Of a DNA stretch of 64,000 bases, positions 12,001-19,530 are shown piece after piece. Position numbers and translations under genes: made by a program. The notes beneath the pieces are model-generated. The model did no database searches, was not told where the DNA came from, and saw only the letters and a program-made list of their open reading frames with translations. The stretch covers positions 14,449,789 to 14,513,788 of the forward strand of contig OX465104.1 of assembly GCA_949987565.1 (NCBI GenBank), written 5' to 3'. This stretch comes from Luidia sarsii (Eukaryota > Echinodermata > Asteroidea > Paxillosida > Luidiidae). The stretch's first letter is position 1; every line of letters begins with the position of its first letter.

Positions 12001-15000
12001 ATTGAAAAACCAGGTCCTCTGAATGTCTGAGAAAAGCCAACTTCTCTTTTCTTCTTTCCTGCTAACAATTCCTCTGCCTCATTGAAACATCAACCTAGGA
12101 TTGAGATTTGAAGGTTTTCCTGGTGAGAGTAGCAGAATAAGTAATAGGTTTGCCGTAACACCATGCACGATTCTGTACGTGAGTTTTGTGTGGTTCTGAA
12201 AAGAGCCGGCAGAGTTCTTCCGGCTCTTTTCAGAACCACACACAGATAAGACTTGGAAGGTTTGCATGGTGGAAATACTAAGTGGAAGGTTTACGGTGAC
12301 ACCATGTAGCACTTCTCCTTCAAGAAGGAGTGTGGCTCTGAAAAAAGCCGGTAACTCCTGCTCTTTTCAGAGCCACACTCCGTCTTGAAACAGCAGTGCT
12401 ACATGGTGTCACCGCAAACCTTCCACTAAGAGCCACACACACTGACAAAGATAATTTTGCATGGTGTAATACCATAAACTTAGTACTTATCCAGGCTAGG
12501 ATTGAAAAACCAGGCCCTCTGAATGTCTGAGAGAAGCCATCATCCCTTTTCTTCCTCCCTGCTATTCAACAATGCCTCTGCCTCACCATCCCTTCTTGGT
12601 TTTTTTTTGTCAGCTGGTTGAGGATCTTTCCCGCGAGCTGGAGGAACTCCGACGGGAGAACCTGGAGCAGAGAGAGTACGGGGCTCGCCTGATGAGAAGC
12701 CCCAGCATCTCAGACCTGCCCAGCAGGTACTCAGAGCTCAACGATGAGCTCCAAAGACTTAAGAAGGTAACGGTAACTTTAGGTCATAGGGCCTGACGTT
12801 TGGATCCTACCAGGACCTTTCTCAAAGGCACAGGCAACTTACGTCACTTAAGCACTTCGCGCCGGGACTTCCGAATCCGGAGCTCCATTGGCTTGACTAT
12901 GCGATGGGGCCCTCCGAATTCGGGCACCACTATTGTCCACATTCTAAACAAAGACTCTTTTCAGCTTAGAACAAAGCAATACGAATCAGTACAAAGACCC
13001 TTTTTGACGCAAGTTGCCACATGAATTGCAAGATTAGCAGCAGTAATTGTGCAATTGTGGTACTAAATTTACTGTGGAGGATCGAGGAATACCGCGCTGC
13101 CACTGAAAGCACGCGGGGGAAATTGTCTTTGCATGCCACACACGCTAAAAAAAAAAACCGACGCGAAGTGGTTAACGAGTTAACATGTGACATACGTTAC
13201 CGTGGAATGCTGTTTAACAGCACAATCGCTGAAGGAGACTTGCCCGTGTAGCCAGTTCCAAGTCCAGATATTTGTCTTTAAAAAATAAGAAGATGAATTT
13301 CTACCCCTCTCTCTCTCTCATGCTCTCTCTCTCTCTCTCATTCTCTCTCTCTCTCACCCTGGCTTTTATATTTTCAGGAGAATGCGGCACTACGTGAGAG
13401 CAACGAGGAGATGAGTGCCCAGATGTTGAATGACAGCGTACAGATTGGTCGGAGCCTCCTGCACCGGGGGACCTCGCGCTCCGAGTCCTTTGCCTCGGAG
13501 CTGGAGAAATCCTCCAAAGATGAGGTGGGTGCACGCAGACGGCTCCTTCAGGGTCTGGCGCTGGTTCGCTTAAAAGCCAGTTGTCTCGGGTTCAAGTCCC
13601 GGTCCGGTCAAATGATTGCACCAGTCAGAAGCAATTCAACCATTAACTGTCATAATTATTATCTCCAGGGATCACACCCCCGCTTTCATTCAGACTTCAT
13701 TCATTCAGTTAGATTGCTTCTGACTGGCACCCCCACCCCGGCAAAGACTAGTTGACTATTTGGGAAGGCCACCATCTAAGGGCTGGATAGCTCAGATGGT
13801 AAGATCACTGGTATGTTAAACTAGAGGTCTCGGCAAAGACTGGTTGACTATTTGGGAAGGCCACCATCTAAGGGCTGGATAGCTCAGATGGTAAGATCAC
13901 TGGTATGTTAAACTAGAGGTCTCGGCAAAGACTGGTTGACTATTTGGGAAGGCCACCATCTAAGGGCTGGATAGCTCAGATGGTAAGATCACTGGTATGT
14001 TAAACTAGAGGTCTCGGCAAAGACTGGTTGACTATTTTGGAAGGTCACCATCTAAGCGCTGGATAGCTCAGATGGTGAGATCGCTGGTATGTTAAACTAG
14101 AGGTCTCGGCAAAGACTGGTTGACTATTTGGGAAGGTCACCATCTGAGTGCTGGATAGCTCAGATGGTAAGATCGCTGGTATGTTAAACTAGAGGTCTCG
14201 GCAAAGACTGGTTGACTATTTGGGAAGGCCAACATCTAAGTGCTGGATAGCTCAGATGGTACGAGTGCTTGTATGCAAAGGTAGAGGTCTTGGGTTCACT
14301 TTGCCCGATTGCCTGCTAAATATACAAAGAAACAAACCAGGCAGCTTAGGCAGAATTTGAACCTGCACCTTCTACTTTCTAGTGCAGACGTCTTAACCAC
14401 TGAGCTGGTAGAGGTCATGCAATGGATTCAGATCTGTACTGCGGCAGGCTAAAGTACGGGGGTAATTGGATCATCAGGGAGGATGACCAAAACCAGAGAT
14501 AGAGGTCCTGCTAATTTGAATAATAACGTTCAGATACAATCCAAAAACCAGTTCTTGTTTATTCGATCTGAAACAAAGTTAACCAGGAACAAAGGTTAGC
14601 AGTTTAGCAGGAATATTTCAACATGAGTAGATGTATCACAGGTTAACTTCAGTTCTGCAGAAAACCTTCAAAAAGCAGGCCTTAGAATCTTCTGTTATCT
14701 TTAAAAGAGGGATCTAAATGAAGTTCTTTTCACCATCAAAATCCTCCAAACATCTTTCAATTTCTGGAGTTAACTTCTGAATCTCACATCACTTTAATTA
14801 TCAATGTAATACTGAAGAAAATCCCATTAATTAAATGAACTGCTTTAACATGATAAGAAATTCACATTGAAAACTGCTTATTTTTAAAAATGATCAAAAC
14901 ACTAACAACTATCTAGCAATAATGCTGCCAGTGAGCTGAATACTGGTTAGCTGACATTTAACTTGATTTCTGCAAAAACTGATGATTTGCTGTCTGAAAA

Positions 15001-15353
15001 AAGAAAGAATTGGATACACAACATGGCTGTCAAGTTATGTGTTTACTAACTGAAAATGAACACAAGAGGGCGCTGTTGAAACTGTCCATTAAGTTTTTAC
15101 CGGGTGCTCATGCACTGCAACAGTAATGAATTCCCCGTCTTCTCCCGTTCTCTCTTGACTTCTTTCTCTCTCTCTCTCTCTTGCACAGATCATGCAAGCC
15201 TTGCGCGAGGAGGAGCAGTTGAACCGGGACCTCAGGGAGTACATCGGCCGCATCCTGGCCAGAATCCTGGACAGCAACCCGGGACTCCTGGAGATTCAGC
15301 CCAAGCATCACGGCAGCATGGCTTCCCTCATGAGCCTGGACAACACCACGTGA
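3047..15353 (+). CDS. RAB11FIP3/4: Rab11 family-interacting protein 3/4-like (nuclear fallout class), 3' ten exons
   Basis: Ten exons join in phase: 3047-3082, 6337-6448, 7370-7473, 8989-9079, 9895-9944, 10402-10483, 11590-11727, 12614-12766, 13378-13524 and 15189-15353 (stop TGA 15351-15353). They give 358 residues after the first split codon. Residues 50-304 are rich in E, Q, K, R and L with heptad-like spacing, i.e. a long coiled coil. Residues about 298-340 match the C-terminal Rab11-binding domain, with [17 protein letters not shown], then NPGLLEI. Family knowledge: FIP3/FIP4 and fly Nuf are dimeric coiled-coil effectors of Rab11 (and Arf6) on recycling endosomes and at the cytokinesis midbody. 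The N-terminal EF-hand part known from FIP3/4 is not visible and should lie left of the window. Odd points are YIG instead of the usual YID in the Rab11-binding motif and an 18-residue tail after the usual end. Class assignment is firm; FIP3 versus FIP4 is not resolved. Confidence 0.88.
3194..3640. repeat. Exact 19-bp tandem repeat, 23 copies
   Basis: The unit ctttctaatgacacccacc starts at 3203 and recurs with an exact 19-base step to 3621 (22 steps, no indel). Only a few substitutions occur: tttccaatg in the unit at 3260 and acaccaaccc near 3405 and 3424. The array starts about 110 bases after the donor of the first visible exon. It has no spacer variation, so it is not a CRISPR array. Confidence 0.97.
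3671..3772 (-). repeat. Foldback family N, copy
   Basis: It contains the tail tgcaaactgcttactgac and the core cctgacgtttctattctagc followed by aggacctttctcaaagg. The full family is described at the perfect copy at 21831-21982. Confidence 0.85.
3793..4135. mobile_element. MITE-like element with gaatcgcg-type words
   Basis: The stretch is dense in atcgcg, gattcaa-like and ttcacac words, as seen in other short elements here (32.9, 33.4 and 48.4 kb). A short CA run lies at 3908-3921. Ends are not sharply defined. Confidence 0.4.
4136..4917. other. Intron sequence without a supported feature
   Basis: Short open frames only. It includes a C/T-rich patch at about 4700-4840. No exon signals consistent with the gene were found. 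Confidence 0.4.
4918..5466. mobile_element. Non-autonomous foldback element, about 550 bp
   Basis: The left end gcgttccaatcacgtcgtg followed by gtgttcacga is matched in inverse by the right end, tcgtgaacacgg and cacgacgcgattgga (5431-5463). Inside, agtcgtgaactggaggca (5337-5354) pairs with tgcctctagttcacgact (5362-5379), a nested hairpin. There is no open reading frame of note. This is the architecture of a MITE or foldback transposon. Confidence 0.7.
5806..5908 (+). repeat. Foldback family N, diverged copy
   Basis: It has aggaaggtcctgctcatagt, gtcaggccctctcaattt, tttttgtcatttgagtcagt and cagtttccaacatgtttgta, i.e. core and tail in the + orientation. Confidence 0.75.
6018..6216 (+). mobile_element. 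Composite tRNA-like SINE, diverged copy
   Basis: The leader gtttgcatctgaatgg and the stretch tagttgactatttgggaagg precede a tRNA-like part (agggctgtatagcagaggtgg ... agtttcaagtccctg). The B box is recognisable as gtttcaagtcc, whereas the A box is damaged. The leader is shared with 57762-57860 and, in inverse, with 13660-13710. Confidence 0.7.
6337..6448 (+). CDS. RAB11FIP3/4: FIP3/4-like exon b
   Basis: The acceptor is gcttgcag and the donor is AAG|gtgagg. It encodes [15 protein letters not shown], followed by an acidic, low-complexity stretch ending in [10 protein letters not shown]. This is the linker that leads into the coiled coil. It ends in phase 0. The serine run could be a phosphorylation site, which is inference only. 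Confidence 0.85.
6715..6840. repeat. 32-bp tandem repeat, 4 copies
   Basis: The unit gacttgtgaactgacatgac followed by ttgaaagaattt repeats with a 32-base step (gtgagctg at 6721, gtgaactg at 6753 and so on). The last unit is diverged. Confidence 0.9.
6973..7002. repeat. Perfect 30-bp palindrome
   Basis: atagtttattactca is followed at once by its exact reverse complement tgagtaataaactat. There is no loop. Confidence 0.95.
7370..7473 (+). CDS. RAB11FIP3/4: FIP3/4-like exon c, start of coiled coil
   Basis: The acceptor is tatatcag and the donor is CA|gtaagt. It encodes [15 protein letters not shown] through SENTMLLH plus a split Gln codon. The VLELE...QVTVLEQ heptads align with the VLELEKD region of vertebrate FIP4. 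Entry is phase 0 and exit phase 2. Confidence 0.88.
7610..7672. repeat. Short inverted repeat, 16-bp arms
   Basis: catagatataacatga (7610-7625) pairs exactly with tcatgttatatctatg (7657-7672) around a 31-base AT-rich loop. It could be the core of a short MITE. Confidence 0.85.
7706..7772 (+). mobile_element. tRNA-derived SINE head
   Basis: The A-box-like accagctcggtgg and B-box-like agtttgaatcccg (7755-7767) have tRNA spacing. The acceptor stem does not pair, so this is a SINE remnant rather than a tRNA gene. It sits just before the large CT repeat. Confidence 0.65.
7790..8985. repeat. 1.2-kb CT-rich microsatellite, (CTCCCT)n and (CTCTGC)n blocks
   Basis: The tract is pure pyrimidine with G only in ctctgc blocks (about 8080-8250 and 8430-8495). 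A long uninterrupted ctccct block runs from about 8540 to 8900. Two duplicated cccctccctgtcaccctccc segments (about 8357 and 8535) show internal block duplication. It ends about 4 bases from the acceptor region of exon d. Long open frames in all frames are artefacts. Confidence 0.97.
8989..9079 (+). CDS. RAB11FIP3/4: FIP3/4-like exon d
   Basis: The acceptor ccaacag follows a 1.2-kb CT-rich microsatellite; the donor is CTG|gtgagt. It encodes [20 protein letters not shown] and then [10 protein letters not shown] after completing the split Gln codon. It continues the coiled coil and exits in phase 0. Confidence 0.88.
9385..9890. repeat. 0.5-kb CT-rich microsatellite, (CTCTTT/CTCCCT) mix
   Basis: Irregular ctctttctccctct-type repeats run directly into the acceptor tgcctccag of exon e at 9894. 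The tract is less regular than the preceding microsatellite. Confidence 0.95.
9895..9944 (+). CDS. RAB11FIP3/4: FIP3/4-like exon e
   Basis: This short exon of 50 bases has acceptor tgcctccag after a 0.5-kb CT-rich repeat and donor AA|gtgagt. It encodes [16 protein letters not shown] plus a split Lys codon (AA|G). It matches the RE-KSIEIENLQ-like part of the family coiled coil. Confidence 0.85.
10078..10190 (+). mobile_element. tRNA-derived SINE copy with both promoter boxes
   Basis: aaggtcatcatctaaggc is followed by the A-box-like tagatagctcaggtgataag, an anticodon-arm-like ctggtacctaaaccag and the B box tgggttcaagtcccgg (10147-10162). The 3' part continues gtgcagtcaaatttt. The acceptor stem does not pair. 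It belongs to the same family as 13741-14299. Confidence 0.8.
10402..10483 (+). CDS. RAB11FIP3/4: FIP3/4-like exon f
   Basis: The acceptor is cccaaacag and the donor is CAG|gtaagc. It encodes [20 protein letters not shown] then QMENLKQ, which is coiled coil. The first base completes the Lys codon and the exon exits in phase 0. Confidence 0.87.
11336..11540. mobile_element. MITE with 43-bp terminal inverted repeats
   Basis: The left arm 11338-11380 begins cttttccaaaacccggctta and ends ggcttcgtctc. The right arm 11496-11538 is its reverse complement with four mismatches, ending ccgggttttggaaaag. A second copy lies at about 18236-18474. It has no coding capacity. Confidence 0.88.
11590..11727 (+). 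CDS. RAB11FIP3/4: FIP3/4-like exon g
   Basis: The acceptor is ttttctgcag. It encodes [20 protein letters not shown] and continues to [14 protein letters not shown]. Two in-phase donors are possible: after GTG (GTG|gtaggc, preferred) or three bases earlier (AAC|gtggta). The choice decides whether one Val is present before the next exon. Confidence 0.85.
11880..12540. repeat. Cluster of foldback repeats in intron g-h
   Basis: 12187-12242 is a hairpin with exact 23-base arms (tgtgtggttctgaaaagagc...). 12281-12313 pairs with 12395-12427 (33 bases, one mismatch; agtggaaggtttacggtgac) around a second ggctctgaaaa hairpin. The segment ttatccaggctaggattgaa occurs twice (about 11986 and 12487). The repeat ends recur at 53530-53720. 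Confidence 0.85.
12614..12766 (+). CDS. RAB11FIP3/4: FIP3/4-like exon h
   Basis: The acceptor is tttttgtcag and the donor is AAG|gtaacg. It encodes [20 protein letters not shown], then [20 protein letters not shown] and [18 protein letters not shown] parallels the LIEDLRKQLEHL segment of vertebrate FIP4. The RSPSIS stretch sits where vertebrates have a Ser-rich break in the coil. Confidence 0.88.
12788..12832 (-). repeat. Foldback family N, short copy
   Basis: gggcctgacgtttggatcct followed by accaggacctttctcaaagg is the core without the tail. It begins about 20 bases after the donor of exon h. Confidence 0.9.
13306..13357. repeat. CT microsatellite upstream of exon i
   Basis: This is a run of ctctctct with a few cat interruptions, ending about 20 bases before the acceptor at 13377. 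Confidence 0.95.
13378..13524 (+). CDS. RAB11FIP3/4: FIP3/4-like exon i
   Basis: The acceptor atattttcag lies about 20 bases after a CT microsatellite; the donor is GAG|gtgggt. It encodes [20 protein letters not shown], then [20 protein letters not shown] and [16 protein letters not shown]...IGRSLL...SFASEL parallels the NEELNGQ...GAKSLF...SLAAEI segment of vertebrate FIP4. Confidence 0.9.
13553..13727 (+). mobile_element. SINE 3' half followed by a 15-bp inverted-repeat segment
   Basis: gttgtctcgggttcaagtcc is a B box joined to cggtccggtcaaatg. Then ccagtcagaagcaat (13621-13635) pairs exactly with attgcttctgactgg (13713-13727). The inner sequence, ctccagggatcacacccccg, is the inverse of the leader at 57.8 kb. 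Confidence 0.7.
13741..14299 (+). repeat. 92-bp tandem array of tRNA-like SINE heads, 6 units
   Basis: The word gcaaagact recurs at 13741, 13833, 13925, 14017, 14109 and 14201, exactly 92 bases apart. Each unit has the leader ttgactatttgggaagg, the A-box-like ggatagctcagatggtaag and an anticodon-arm-like ctggtatgttaaactag (7-base loop with GTT at the anticodon position). Each unit is cut at gaggtctcgg, before the B box. Only the last unit continues to gaggtcttgggttca, a B-box start. Confidence 0.93.
14305..14420 (-). mobile_element. tRNA-derived SINE, minus strand
   Basis: Read on the minus strand, accagctcagtggttaagac (A box) is followed by gcaggttcaaattctgcct (B box; 14353-14363 on +). The tail ggcaatcgggcaaa is shared with copies at about 17382 and 37371. 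It abuts the 92-bp array, so one SINE inserted beside or within another. Confidence 0.8.
14421..15110. other. AT-rich intron sequence
   Basis: No exon or repeat could be supported here. cacaagagggcgctgttg at about 15061 is GC-richer but not assigned. Confidence 0.4.
15155..15183. repeat. CT run forming the polypyrimidine tract of the last exon
   Basis: ttctttctctctctctct runs straight into cttgcacag, the acceptor of the terminal exon. Confidence 0.9.
15189..15353 (+). CDS. RAB11FIP3/4: FIP3/4-like terminal exon, Rab11-binding domain and stop
   Basis: The acceptor cttgcacag lies directly after a CT run. The exon encodes [36 protein letters not shown] and an 18-residue tail ending SLMSLDNTT before TGA. 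The helix with Tyr-Ile and the NP.LLEI end are the family Rab11-binding signature. The residue after Tyr-Ile is Gly, whereas most family members have Asp. Vertebrate FIP3/4 end soon after ILEV, so the tail is extra. Confidence 0.92.
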   Translation: MMQALREEEQLNRDLREYIGRILARILDSNPGLLEIQPKHHGSMASLMSLDNTT

Positions 15354-15560
15354 CAGTAGACTTCTTCCCTAAACACCACCCTCCATGCAACCCACCCCCC
15401 CCCCTCCTCCACAATTTTTCATATTTTTTTTTTTTCAATCTCGGGAAAAGTCCTGACTAGTTTCCCGTGTCACCATTGCAGAAAGACTCCATAATATTAT
15501 TAAGTCAAATAAAAATGTTGCTGACCGACTCTCGTGACTGAAATTCAGTTCTTAGATTCT
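15354..15560 (+). promoter_or_regulatory. 3' UTR with candidate poly(A) signal
   Basis: An AATAAA hexamer lies at 15508-15513, about 155 bases after the stop codon, followed by T/G-containing sequence. This would give a short 3' UTR, but longer forms running into the AT-rich spacer cannot be excluded. A repeat copy begins at about 15563. Confidence 0.5.
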
Positions 15561-15562
15561 GA

Positions 15563-15755
15563 GATGGCCTGGGGTTTTGATGCGAGCAGGACCTTTTTCA
15601 AAACGGAGTTCTGCCTATCGAGAAAGGTCTTGCTGGGATTGAAACATCAGGCCTCCCATTATGACATTTTGATCCTTATAGGACCTCTCTACAAAGGTGT
15701 ATTCTGCCTTCGAGAAAGGTCCCGCGCTAGGATCGAAACGTCAGGCCTTCAATAT
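15563..15755 (+). repeat. Foldback family N, two tandem diverged copies
   Basis: Two head-to-head core pairs follow each other. The first pairs gatggcctggggttttgatg with ttgctgggattgaaacatca. The second pairs acattttgatccttatagga with gctaggatcgaaacgtcagg. Confidence 0.85.
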
Positions 15756-15905
15756 TTTTGAGATGTGCACGTCGTTCATGAAATTCATGAACGTGTTTGC
15801 ATATTTCTTTAAGTAACCCTTTTAGTTTGGTTTCACCAATCAGACGAAAACAAAGATCTTTTTTACAACTGTTAGTCTGTTGTACGTGGAGGTTTGTCTC
15901 ATATA

Positions 15906-16077
15906 CAGTGGAACGTCGCTATAACGAATGCCGATATACCGAACATTTGGCTACAATGAACTTTGGCTCCTGACGTATACGTCCATGGAAATGCGGCGAC
16001 AACTGCTATCGCAAATGACCACTATACTGAACGAATTTCATGGATCCTGGGATGTTCGTTATAGCGACGTTTCACTG
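15906..16077. mobile_element. pogo/Tigger-like MITE, 172 bp
   Basis: The ends are cagtggaacgtcgctataac (15906-) and its inverse gttatagcgacgtttcactg (-16077), a 24-25 base terminal inverted repeat with one mismatch. TA precedes the left end (ta|cagtgg); the right flank reads ca. CAGT-starting ends with AACGTCGCTATAACGAA resemble pogo/Tigger superfamily termini. There is no transposase, so it is non-autonomous. Confidence 0.85.
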
Positions 16078-17379
16078 CACATGTATCACGTTCTGAGTGA
16101 ACCTGAAATAAGCAACCTTTTTGTTTGTTTATTAAACCTTTTTCATGGAAAGTTTTCCCCCTTTTTTCAATGTAGAGATTTCTGGCCTATATCCAGTGTT
16201 AAGACCCATGACTTTTAGTCTTTTTTTTACCCTAAGCCTAACAGGTCAGAGGTTGTAGTCCGTTTATCTGTCATTCTCATGGACGATCGGCACCACTCGC
16301 ATTCAATCAGTGCCGAATGGGGCAAACAAAGGATGTGATCGCATATCGATTGATTATTGAAAAATACTTAAGTTAATGCCGTATACTTTATACACCCACA
16401 CTGACCTGCAGGCTATACCACGACACACGTGTTTGGAACAGGTTTCTGAAGCACCAGCACTAGTTAGGCAGTGTGCACCAGTGACATCATGTATAAAGGT
16501 ATTTTTTTATCTCAGAGGTCAAGAGTTATTTAATTATGAAAATTGTAGATAAAAAACAAACAGAGTTAAGGCATTTTATAGAATTCCAATTGTCAATGCA
16601 TTAGGGTAATCGTGTTGTTTTGTTTAATGTGCAAGATTTATATTTGGTATTTGACAGGGCTTTTGGGGGGAATTCTGGACTTCTAGATTTTCATGAATTC
16701 TTGTACATGAAGACAAATAGACAAAGAAACAGTCTTTTGTCTGATTGCAATTGAATTTTTTGGTTTGTGTCACTGAAACAAAAATCAAGGTTTTTTTCCT
16801 ACATTTTGATAAAACTGGAACATCACCTCAAACATATCAATATGAATTTGTTTTATCACGCAAGAACTTGTTTTACATAACAATTTTTAAGTGTGATTAG
16901 AGTTGAATCACTTGGATTTTATTTTTTGTATCCGACTTTTTAGTCTTATTTTAATGAAGCACCTGGGCTATTCTGACATTCCGCAGGGTTTTCATACCCA
17001 TATCTTAGTAGTTTTTACAGACAACTTGAACAATGCTCTAATTTTGACTTAGATTTATGTGTGCTATTGCCACTTTTTAATTTTGCTTGTTGCTTGCCTA
17101 GTGTATAATATTCTTGTTTTTTTCTCTCTTTTTTTTGGAGAGAGATGGGAAACTCTTTGACATACATGTAGATGGTTCGAGGTTGGTTGTTTTCCCACAG
17201 TACTTTACAAAAAAAGAATGCTTTTATCATGTTGAGATTGTTGACATAAAGAAATTGTAATTTTTCTTGAGTCTAATGTTAAGAGGTGTGCTGAGTACTA
17301 CTGGGATATGTTACTGGGTTTTGTGTGTGTGACTTCTCATCGTTCACGACTGATGGGGATTGTAATTCAATGAAGGAGT
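16078..17379. other. AT-rich intergenic sequence
   Basis: Several T-rich runs and no recognisable gene, RNA or repeat. It could include distal 3' UTR of the FIP3/4-like gene if a later poly(A) site is used. Confidence 0.4.
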
Positions 17380-17480
17380 GCTCAGTGCTTTGCCCGATGG
17401 CTGATAAAAAATATTTCAGGCAGCTCGGTTGGGATTTGAACCCATGACTCACGATTTCTAGTACGGACGTCTTGTTGGGG
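17380..17480 (-). mobile_element. tRNA-derived SINE, truncated, minus strand
   Basis: gggatttgaaccca (17431-17444) is the inverse of a B box. tgctttgcccgatggctgat matches the tail of the copy at 14305. Similarity breaks at gacgtcttg, so the A-box half is lost. Confidence 0.75.
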
Positions 17481-17789
17481 AATGCATGTTCTGCACCAAA
17501 TGTTTAAGAAAAGGTGCTTTGTTTGCACGTGAAATGCACCATTGTATCGGTTTATTTGCTTGTTTATCACGGTGCTCTGAAAAGTTCCACCCCACTTTTT
17601 GAAACTGTGAGCCAAAAATGACAGCCTAATTACATGAATTATCGATACTTTATCTGTGAAGGAAAGACTTCTCCTTAAAAAAAAGGGATGGATTTTCTCG
17701 ATACGCCAAGATCACATGACTGTTTTTGGCAGACACCAAATTGTGAAGTTCACAGTTGTCAACAAGTCATTTTGGAGAAGAACGTTTTG

Positions 17790-17905
17790 GAGATATTTCT
17801 GAGAAGGATTCAAATTCCGAAAGGTCTTTCTGCCTGTGAGAAAGCTCCTGCTGGAATCGGCCCTCGAAAAAGGCAATGCTAGGATAGAAACGTCTGCCTT
17901 TTCTT
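17790..17905 (+). repeat. Foldback family N, diverged copies
   Basis: gagaaagctcctgctggaat and ggcaatgctaggatagaaac followed by gtctgcc are two core-like segments. Confidence 0.7.
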
Positions 17906-18211
17906 GGCAGACGATTTGCCACATTGGGTGGCAAACATTCCATACTTGTCAGTATAGCAATGTTTGTAGCTATGTAGCGGATTTATGGGTCTTTGCTATG
18001 AGCAAGTGTTGGTTGTTTATGTAAGGTTTTATATACATTCCCATAGTTTACTTGCATGAACACAGGGATTGGTGGACTACATGTCTTTCGGTCACATTTT
18101 TTGCTAAGCCTGCACCGCGGGAAAATTCGGGTTGGTGTTAATAAGATTTTGTACTTCCCACACTTTCCGTCTACCGCCCTCTATTCTTTTAAAACCTGAA
18201 CTGGTCGTCTG

Positions 18212-18561
18212 CCTAGGCTGGTTGCCGTGCTACCTGAGCCCTTTTCCAAAACCCGGCTTAGGCTCAGGCTCCGGCTTAATTGTCTCTAATTCTTTCCTCC
18301 ATTTCTAATATAAAGCATAAAATCAGTCAGCCTTTGACATCATTTTTGAATGATTTACTGCGTATTGAAAAGGAATCCAAAGCTTCAACTCCAACAAAGA
18401 ACTCCAACCTGCGTTTCAGCTACTGGATAACAGAGACGAAGCCGAAGCCTAAGCCGGGTTTTTGGAAAAGGGCTCTGGTCTCCATACGTCCCACGTCCTC
18501 CCACATTTCGGAGGACGTGAGACGTCTGGAGACCAGGTAGGGGACGGGAACCAGCCTAGTC
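18212..18561. mobile_element. Nested foldback element containing the 43-bp-TIR MITE
   Basis: The outer arms are ctaggctggttgccgtgcta (18214-) and gggacgggaaccagcctag (to about 18559). The inner MITE (about 18236-18474) has arms cttttccaaaacccggctta / taagccgggtttttggaaaag as at 11.3 kb. A third hairpin, 18475-18536, pairs ctggtctcca..acgtcctcc with ggaggacgt..tggagaccag. Confidence 0.8.
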
Positions 18562-19530
18562 GTCTGCCGCGTTTTGGTCTTGGCTTTCAGCCGCTACGAA
18601 GTGATTATTTCCAATCTTTATTATCGACAAGAAACGGCACGTTGCTAAGCCAACGAATTGATGGGCCCACAAGTCAAGTTTTCTTTAATCTTATACGTGC
18701 CTTTGACCAGTATTCATAGACGTATGTATGGTTGCGTTTTAGCTATGCCGATGTGAAATGATTATGCAATGCCAATTATTTGTACATAAAAAAACCTGTT
18801 ATTTTGCACGTGGGCCGTGAGTCTAGAACTCAAATAGCAAATGATTTGCAGTGATTCTGGATGCTCCCAGGCTTGCTTTACATGTGGTAAGTTTCACTAA
18901 TTTCTGAGGAGAAACTGGGACTTTGGTCGGTTCACGACCAGACCTGACACAAAGAGTTAGAGGTGAGGGAAGGGAAGTGTTTTTTCTCGTGGTTTTTCTA
19001 GTCTTAAAATGGAGTTCGGCAGGTTGTATTATAAGTACAGTGAATTAATGTCATTCCACGGAAAAGTGGGATTCCGGCAGTTCGAATTAAGAGATTGAAA
19101 CTGTTACAAAATAATAAAGACAAAAAAATATCAACACAAGAATTCATTTTTCTGTGTTTACATGTTATTGTTTCGTTTTTTTTTCCGTTTTTTTTTTAAG
19201 TTCCACTCCTGACAGGATTTTTTTAGACGTTTGTTTGACTTTCAGATAAAAGTGGAAGGTCTTGTCCAGCACTTTGGTCACCCAAGTCAGCAATCAGTTA
19301 TCAGTTACTTTGTAACCTGTTTCTATGTTACTCTAAGAAAGGTTTCGCCTTGGGGGAAAAGTCCTGCTCGCATTAAAATGGCAATCTGAGAATCTCACTA
19401 ACTTTAAAAAAAAAAAAAATTCCTTTTTATGTTTGACTTGTTGTGTTATTTTGATGCATTTTCAGAACATTCTTGTCAGTAGACAGACAGTGCAGCATAT
19501 TGTTGTAATTTGTAGAGCTTTTTGTTTAAA
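18562..19530. other. Intergenic AT-rich sequence
   Basis: Nothing beyond A/T runs could be supported. A segment at 19034-19100 (agtgaattaatgtcattcca) might be part of an old DNA transposon. Confidence 0.35.

Noticed and set aside
13741..14299. Cluster of tRNA genes
   Set aside because: Units lack a T arm/B box and a pairing acceptor stem.
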